DNA from: Trichoplusia ni
Lineage: Eukaryota; Arthropoda; Insecta; Lepidoptera; Noctuidae
Length of the DNA stretch: 64,000 nt
Direction: 5' to 3'
NCBI RefSeq assembly: GCF_003590095.1
Contig: NC_039493.1
Location: forward strand, 4,154,001-4,218,000
Part shown: positions 58,283-64,000 of the stretch, one piece after another
Position numbering within the stretch: position 1 is the first letter of the stretch
How the letters are laid out: each line of letters opens with the position of its first letter
Program-made: the position numbers and the translations under genes
The notes under the pieces: generated by a model
The model's database searches: none
What the model was told of the DNA's origin: nothing
Seen by the model: only the letters and a program-made list of their open reading frames with translations

Positions 58283-58585
58283 ATGTTCTAATAATACCAA
58301 ATAATAAATATCTGTGTAATGTTATTATTGTAGAAATAATTAACTGGTAGGTTACTGATGTGAATGAATTCTAATTGTAATTATGTTAAAATGTTTCCAT
58401 AAGTAAGTACTCATGTCTTAATGAAGGACAGTAGAAAGAAGATCATGTATGTTTAATTAATTAAATACTAACACGTTTTTATAAAAGTACTGGAGACCCG
58501 TACCTGTCTTCTAATAACAAATTGGGTATATTATAATGCATATTTAGAATAAAACCATATCTAAACAGTCAAGTATTTTATTTCC
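58283..58585. other. Convergent 303-bp spacer, NDC80 to NOC3L
   Basis: It holds both 3' ends: AATAAA at 58303 for NDC80 and a TTTATT at 58577 (minus-strand AATAAA) only a few bases after the NOC3L stop. The transcripts' 3' UTRs probably meet or overlap. Confidence 0.5.
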
Positions 58586-61500
58586 TCAGCTACTATCTAT
58601 GACCATGTTGACACTGTCCTCTATAGCTTTACACGCGTCTCTGAAGCTAGGCTGCGCCCACGCATATATGTTTGTTGGTTTCTTGCTTTGTTCGACCTTG
58701 GCTGGCGGAGTGACTGCCGGCTTGAATGCCATCTGAGAACCGTCGTATGTGTGGAAAATGGTAGCCGGTGACCTGTGGATGTAGATAAGTATATAAGAAT
58801 GAGGCGGAAGATTTATAGTGATTCTGAATATTTTTATGTGGAAAATAGCAAATTTATCAAATCTTGGGTGGCAAATGTACTTGTATGATCAATAGAGGAA
58901 TATAAGAAATACTCTTTTTTAAGGTGTTATACCAATCTTAATTTTCTAATACCCTAGTTAAAGCAAGACGAAAAAGGGTTTCACATTCAAAACTAAGTGG
59001 TAAGAGATGTAGGGTGATATGTTTAAGGAGTGGGGCCACAAAAATTATTTGGTGTGACTTACATCTTGTGCAGTTCCTGCGGCAGGTTGGCCAGCAGCAC
59101 AGCCCCGGCAGTGGCCCTGACGGTGGGGTGGTAGTGGCGCCGGAGGGAGCACAGCTCGTGGGGAGCGGCCGCGTGCGCGTTGCAGTGAGAGGGCGACGCC
59201 AGCAGCGGGCAGAAGCGGCCCGACCCGCCCGCCTCACTGTCGGCCTCCAGCAGGGTCGCTACTGCCTTGCTTTGCTGGAGAACGACATTGAGTTCAAATC
59301 ATCACATCAAAATTACATTTGTCAGGATATTTTGTGTAATGAAGTAGTAAATGAAATGTGAAGGAAGTAGTGTGATGATTTAACCGAAATGATGAGCGTA
59401 ACTGATCTTATTCCGGAATGACTGAATGAATACGCTTTTTTTTAGCTTAAACGAGATAGGGTCAGGTAAAGGTCTTCACATCAAATTTTATTCAAACTAG
59501 GTGCACCTAATATATGTAGTACCCAAGAGTCCGTCTCCACAGATATGCGGCCTGCCTCTATGAGATGTATACCTGTGCGAGTTGCTGCAGAAGCGCCAGA
59601 CAGGCGAGGGTCCCGTTGTGCAGCAGCTGCGGCGCCAGCGTGGCCAGGCGCTTGGCGAAGGCCTGCAGTACCGCCGGGGACACGCGTCGCGCGCGAGCGC
59701 AGATCTGGGTCACTGACTCCAGGATTATGCGAGCATCCTCGTGTGATTTACCTGATAACGTACAACTTATGTCAACATCAAGGAGTACAAATTTCCAGTA
59801 GGCAATATTAAAAAAAGACTCTTTTTGCGTTAAGGAAAACTAATAATCAACTCAGAACTTTATTTACACTCCACAATGCACAGGGGTCTTAAAAATTGAA
59901 TAAAATTTCATTCAGTTACAGTATAGTAATTATAGTAACAAAAACCTGACAAATGCATGCAAAAGTTCTTCGTTAGTTTACCCGCACTTGTACACATTAA
60001 ATACTGAATATGTGCAATATTAGAAGTAGCGATACCATGAACAGTCAGCGCCAAAAGTCGATGAACAGAATCAACTTTACAAAACAGCTGTTCACAATAA
60101 AATGCCATAAGTTATAGTCGCAACTGGGAAACAAAATAGAATGTACACCAGAAAATTTACAAAAGTCGCTAAACACGAGTATTTCAAAAGTATCTGTGCA
60201 CTAGTATTCCTAATGTCGCTGAACATCATTCTATCAAAAGTCACTAAACAGCAGAAAAAACAAAATTAGGCTAACAAAGTATATTTTTAATGTTGCCGTG
60301 ACTGTGTTAATGTACCTACTTTTGACGCTTATGTTGTTGAGCTACTTTTGGGACAGTGCTTGCTGTATCTATATCAATACAATTTATAACTATAAAAATG
60401 CTGGACCGATTTTGATACAATTTGAATGGAGTGACATTTAAAAACATGGATATTTAGAATTTTTAATCCATTATTTTTTTGTAAAATATTAAAATAATAT
60501 AAAAAATATATTTTTAATTAAATTTATTATTTCACATATTTAATTTATTACTTTTAATAATTCCAATGAAAATATTTTAGATATTGTTAACGATTGGGCG
60601 TTGCTAAGGGCGCTCCGTCTTTTATAGCGGACTGCTTGTCAAATCCCAGGTTCGAAAGAGGTTTCACTAAGGATCTTGAAGGAGGTTTCACTTTGAGAAG
60701 AAGGTTTCGTTAACAATATCTAAAATATTTTCATTGGAATTATTAAAAGTAATAAATTAAATATGTGAAATAATAAATTTAATTAAAAATATATTTTTTA
60801 TATTATTTTAATATTTTACAAAAAAATAATGGATTAAAAATTCTAAATATCCATGTTTTTAAATGTCACTCCATTCAAATTGTATCAAAATCGGTCCAGC
60901 ATTTTTAAAGTTATAAATTGTATTGATATAGATACAGCAAGCACTGTCCCAAAAGTAGCTCAACAACATAAGCGTCAAAAGTAGGTACATTAACACAGTC
61001 ACGGCAACATTAAAAATATACTTTGTTAGCCTAATTTTGTTTTTTCTGCTGTTTAGTGACTTTTGATAGAATGATGTTCAGCGACATTAGGAATACTAGT
61101 GCACAGATACTTTTGAAATACTCGTGTTTAACGACTTTTGTAAATTTCTGGTGTACATTCTATTTTGTTTCCCAGTTGCGACTATAACTTATGGCATTTT
61201 AGTGTGAACAGCTGTTTTGTAAAGTTGATTCTGTTCATCGACTTTTGGCGCTGACTGAACATTAGTTTACGACAGATAGTGTACATCATCATAATCTTGT
61301 GTCCAACTACATACTGGAGGCTCACCCCGCCTTCAGTCTAACCGGATGTACACCTGTACTGGTGTATTACAACGAGCGATTACCTATCCGACCCCCTCAA
61401 CTCAGTGACCTGGACAACACGATAGCCTTTACCTAAACTGGTTGTCAGACTTTCTAACTTTAACCCGTATAAACTGTCATAAATGTGTTCATACCCTCTT

Positions 61501-63713
61501 CTTTAAGACAGAAAGTCGATCAATCAAACATTAATTATTTTAGAGTTCAGTATGGTCTAAGCCTATATCTAGATATAAAGTATCTGACCAGCATGCGCCC
61601 CGAGCATGGCCACATAGAGATATGCGTGGAACTTGTCGGGGTCGACGCTGAGCGCGTCCCCCGCGCCCGCCAGCACGGCCAGCACAGTCCGCACGCACAG
61701 CAGGCGCTCGCGAGCCCCCACCAGCTCGTCCGAGATCAGCTGCGCCAGGATCGACACCAGGTCCGAGTAGAACTCTAGGTTGATCACGTGGGTGAACCTG
61801 TACACAACAAATGTATATTATTAAAACGTTTTGTAAAATGAAATCATTTGAAAATGTGAAAGTTTACTCTGTATTTGTTTAAAATGTTGTGCCTAAAAAT
61901 GCATACTCGTACTATAATCGTCTAATACAATTTTACTTTTCTGTGTATTAAGTTATATACGTATGTTATTACAAACAAAAACTCAATGTTCTATGTAAAT
62001 AATAACTTATTTCAATTTGGAGGTGATTTTTTTAATGAGCAGAGCTCCGAACTAATTATACGACATCATATTCACTCCTAAATGTAAAAAAAAAATAACA
62101 AATTAAATACTTACTTGCGTTAAGCAGTACGCATACATATTACTTTAAACTAACCTACCAGCTAACCAAAACAGATACACTAATCTACTTATACATCAAT
62201 ACACAGATATATTATATATTCCATACTTGGCGAGTCCGTTAAGCGCGGCTGCTAGCAGCTTGGAGCGCGGCGCGGTCTTGAGCAGCCGGAAGTAGATGTG
62301 GAACACGGTCTTGGTGACCTCTGTCAGTTGCTTGCGTCGCGCCATCTCACTCTCCTGCGCCTCCGTCTCCAGCAACTCTTTCTCTACTTCTTTTAGTTTT
62401 TTTGCACGCTGAAATGTGAAGGAGGTCGATTATTTCGTCGTGTTTATTGCCGATAGAAATGTTTTTGTTGTAGTTGGTGTTAGATGGTAAGTACTTGTTG
62501 TTAGATGGTAAGTACTTGTTGTTAGACGGTAAGTACTTGGTGTTGGATGGTAAGTACTTGGTCACAGATGGTAAGTACTTGGTCACAGATGGTAAGTATT
62601 TGGTGTTGGATTGTAAGTACTTGGTGTTGGATGGTAAGTACTTGGTGTCGGATGGTAAGTACTTGGTGTGTGATGGTAAGTACTTGGTGTTGGATGGTAA
62701 ATACTTGTTGTCGGATGGTAAGTACTTGGTGTCGGATGGACGGATGGATAATCACACCATAGTATAATAGTAGGAGCCGAGCAGTGATGAAAAATCTTAC
62801 ACCATAACCATACAAAACAATGATATCAATTACCTTCTTCTCCTTCTTGGACAGGTTGACGATCCTCTTCTTGTGTTTCTCATCGAGTTTCTTCTTGGTC
62901 TTGATCTCTGCCTCCGCGTCCATGTCGACGTCTCGTATCTTGAGGGTGAGCAGACAGTCGAGCGCGGCCGGGTCCAGGCGCTCGTTACGACGCTTCACTA
63001 ATTGGTTGATTAGGCGGACCACCTAGAGAAATAAGTGGGTGTGTTGTTTAATATTGTAAAGTAATGTAGTTTGGGATTCATAATGAAATAAACACGTTAT
63101 ATATACTACATTTAAGCATGTTTAATGTATTTTGGATTTTCTGCATTGCGCGTTTCTGCGCCTGAGTGTATCGTTGCGTATATGCGATTTAAATGTCCAT
63201 GAAAACTTATAACGGGCGTAGTTTTCTGAAAACACCCATAATGTCTTGTGTATTATAAGTCTGGTTGGTCTAGAGGTACGGGACCGCTATACGTTGTAAA
63301 GACGTAGGTCCAATTCCTACCCAAGGAAAAGTGTTTGTGATCTAAGCACGATCATGAGTACTGGGTCTGGGTGTAAGTCATCTATAATATGCATGTATTT
63401 TCAAATTTATCTATATCCAAGTATGTTAATAAGTATTTTAATACTCATATAAAAAGCTTTGTTTAGTCTGATACTAGATGGCGTTGGCTTATCACTCACG
63501 GTGAGCGTGATATCGCCCCTGTTGTCGTCGGCGAACACGCTGGCGCAGCAGTCGGTGACGGCCTGCCTCGCGCGCGGGTCGCGGCTGTCCAGGTGCGGGA
63601 CCACGCTCTGCGCGATGTTGGCCGCGTAGTTGAAGTGCGGCCGCGACACCAGCAGCGCGCACATGCAGCGGAGAGACACCAGCGCCAGGTTGATGGCGGA
63701 CTCGTCTGGCTTC
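58586..63713 (-). CDS. Noc3l: Nucleolar complex protein 3 homologue (NOC3L), C-terminal part; 5' end outside the window
   Basis: Seven minus-strand exons: 63500-63713, 62834-63022, 62227-62408, 61589-61797, 59573-59751, 59063-59274 and 58586-58772. All phases agree and about 456 codons are present. The first visible exon starts at phase 2, so upstream exons lie beyond 64000. Matches to NOC3L include PHFNYAANIAQSVVPHLDSR, VVRLINQLVKRRNERLDP, the Lys-rich KKRIVNLSKKEKK stretch, HIYFRLLKTAPRSKLLAAAL, FTHVINLEFYSDLV, DALSVDPDKFHAYLY and the C-terminal LRRHYHPTVRATAGAVL. NOC3 proteins act in 60S ribosome assembly in the nucleolus and, in yeast, in replication licensing. The introns contain a 1.2-kb foldback element and a 21-bp minisatellite. 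Confidence 0.93.
60042..61257. mobile_element. 1.2-kb foldback element (551-bp inverted arms) in NOC3L intron
   Basis: Arm 60042-60592 and arm 60708-61257 are near-identical inverted copies with few differences, separated by 115 bp (60593-60707). The ends read CAGTCAGCGCCAAAAGTCG and its complement; the flanking AA on both sides could be a 2-bp target duplication. It has no coding capacity. A motif like AAAAGTCRCTAAACA recurs about every 50-60 bp in each arm (60052, 60165, 60189, 60211, 60234), which could be subterminal transposase sites. The superfamily is unknown. Confidence 0.88.
62486..62737 (+). repeat. 21-bp minisatellite, 12 units
   Basis: The unit GGTAAGTACTTGGTGTTGGAT is repeated 12 times with small variants (TTGTTAGAT, TCACAGAT, TGTCGGAT endings), then a partial GGACGGAT. 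Because 21 is divisible by three, long open frames appear in several frames on both strands; these are not genes. It lies in a NOC3L intron (62409-62833). Confidence 0.92.
63259..63486 (+). mobile_element. tRNA-derived SINE, plus orientation
   Basis: An A-box-like CTGGTTGGTCTAGAGGTACG and a B-box-like GTAGGTCCAATTCCTACCC are followed by a body with GAGTACTGGGTCTGGGTG and an end CTGATACTAGATGGCG. It lies in the NOC3L intron between 63022 and 63500, just downstream (on the transcript) of the exon at 63500-63713. Confidence 0.7.
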
Positions 63714-63909
63714 CTGCAAAATCAAAAATAATTGCAAATTTTGTAAAAATAATAAGATACGAGATTTGGTTCCCTGTTTTATTACGGTAACGATACTCAC
63801 TGAAAAACCCTACACTATAAAGCATTTACCTAAACCATAATAACTGAAAAATTAAGAATTAATACTGAAAAGAAGTTCTCTTTACAACTATTCGGAAAAT
63901 AATAAATAA

Positions 63910-64000
63910 TATTACACACAGCGCCATCTAGTCTCAAACTAAGCAAAGCTAATATATGTATCGTGCTCATCACATAAACATTTGTCCTGGGTGGGAATCG
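63910..64000 (-). mobile_element. tRNA-derived SINE, minus orientation, cut by the window end
   Basis: CAGCGCCATCTAGTCTCAAA corresponds to the inverted 3' end of the copy at 63259-63486, and TGTCCTGGGTGGGAATCG to its inverted tRNA-like head, as at 47119-47135. It faces the 63259 copy across a NOC3L exon. Confidence 0.65.

Noticed and set aside
62474..63022. Long frames with GKYLVLD or HQVLTIR heptad repeats on both strands
   Set aside because: They arise from the 21-bp minisatellite, whose unit length keeps frames open; only the NOC3L exon part (62834-63022) is coding.
1..64000. CRISPR arrays, bacterial operons, attachment sites
   Set aside because: The window is clearly eukaryotic; the only regular short repeat is a spacerless minisatellite.

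Overview
The window is insect nuclear DNA and very probably lepidopteran. It has AT-rich introns and intergenic sequence with GT-AG splice sites, compact and mostly intron-rich genes, and several repeat families typical of moths and butterflies: three copies of a LINE 3' end that begins GCTGTTGCCCGCGAC, tRNA-derived SINEs, and a LINE with a TTTGA-type tail. I rebuilt gene models by translating exons and checking that the intron phase agrees at every junction. Family names come from recognising the proteins, not from a database search.

Layout. 1-6587: non-coding, with repeat fragments and a promoter-proximal stretch just before the first gene. 6588-24451 (+): a secreted clip-domain trypsin-like protease whose first intron is 14.3 kb and carries a 5'-truncated LINE at about 12.08-13.74 kb. 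25710-34364 (+): the UNC-50 homologue. Its introns hold a 99-bp-arm perfect palindrome and a nearly complete antisense LINE (29.3-33.5 kb), plus a candidate 24-nt microexon. 35721-41933 (-): a 2070-codon single-exon Cabin1 homologue. 42393-43366 (+): mitochondrial ribosomal protein S26. 43821-48234 (-): RNA polymerase III subunit RPC4. 48684-50135 (+): an unrecognised 177-residue protein with a canonical destruction box, possibly securin-like. 51057-51639 (-): TRAPPC2 (sedlin). 52066-52974 (+): an unrecognised 172-residue protein, possibly REC114-like. 53142-58282 (+): the kinetochore protein NDC80. 58586-63713 (-): the C-terminal part of NOC3L, whose 5' end lies beyond the window. Its introns carry a 1.2-kb foldback element, a 21-bp minisatellite and an inverted SINE pair.

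From 35 kb onward the genes are dense and alternate in strand. Three head-to-head pairs (Cabin1/mRpS26, RPC4/D-box protein, TRAPPC2/REC114-like) each share about 430-460 bp, which suggests bidirectional promoters. Most encode housekeeping or cell-division functions (histone chaperone, Pol III, mitoribosome, vesicle tethering, kinetochore, ribosome biogenesis). The D-box protein, the REC114-like protein and NDC80 lie within 10 kb. The most interesting candidates are the D-box protein, the REC114-like protein, the UNC-50 microexon, the intronless Cabin1 gene and the young foldback elements.
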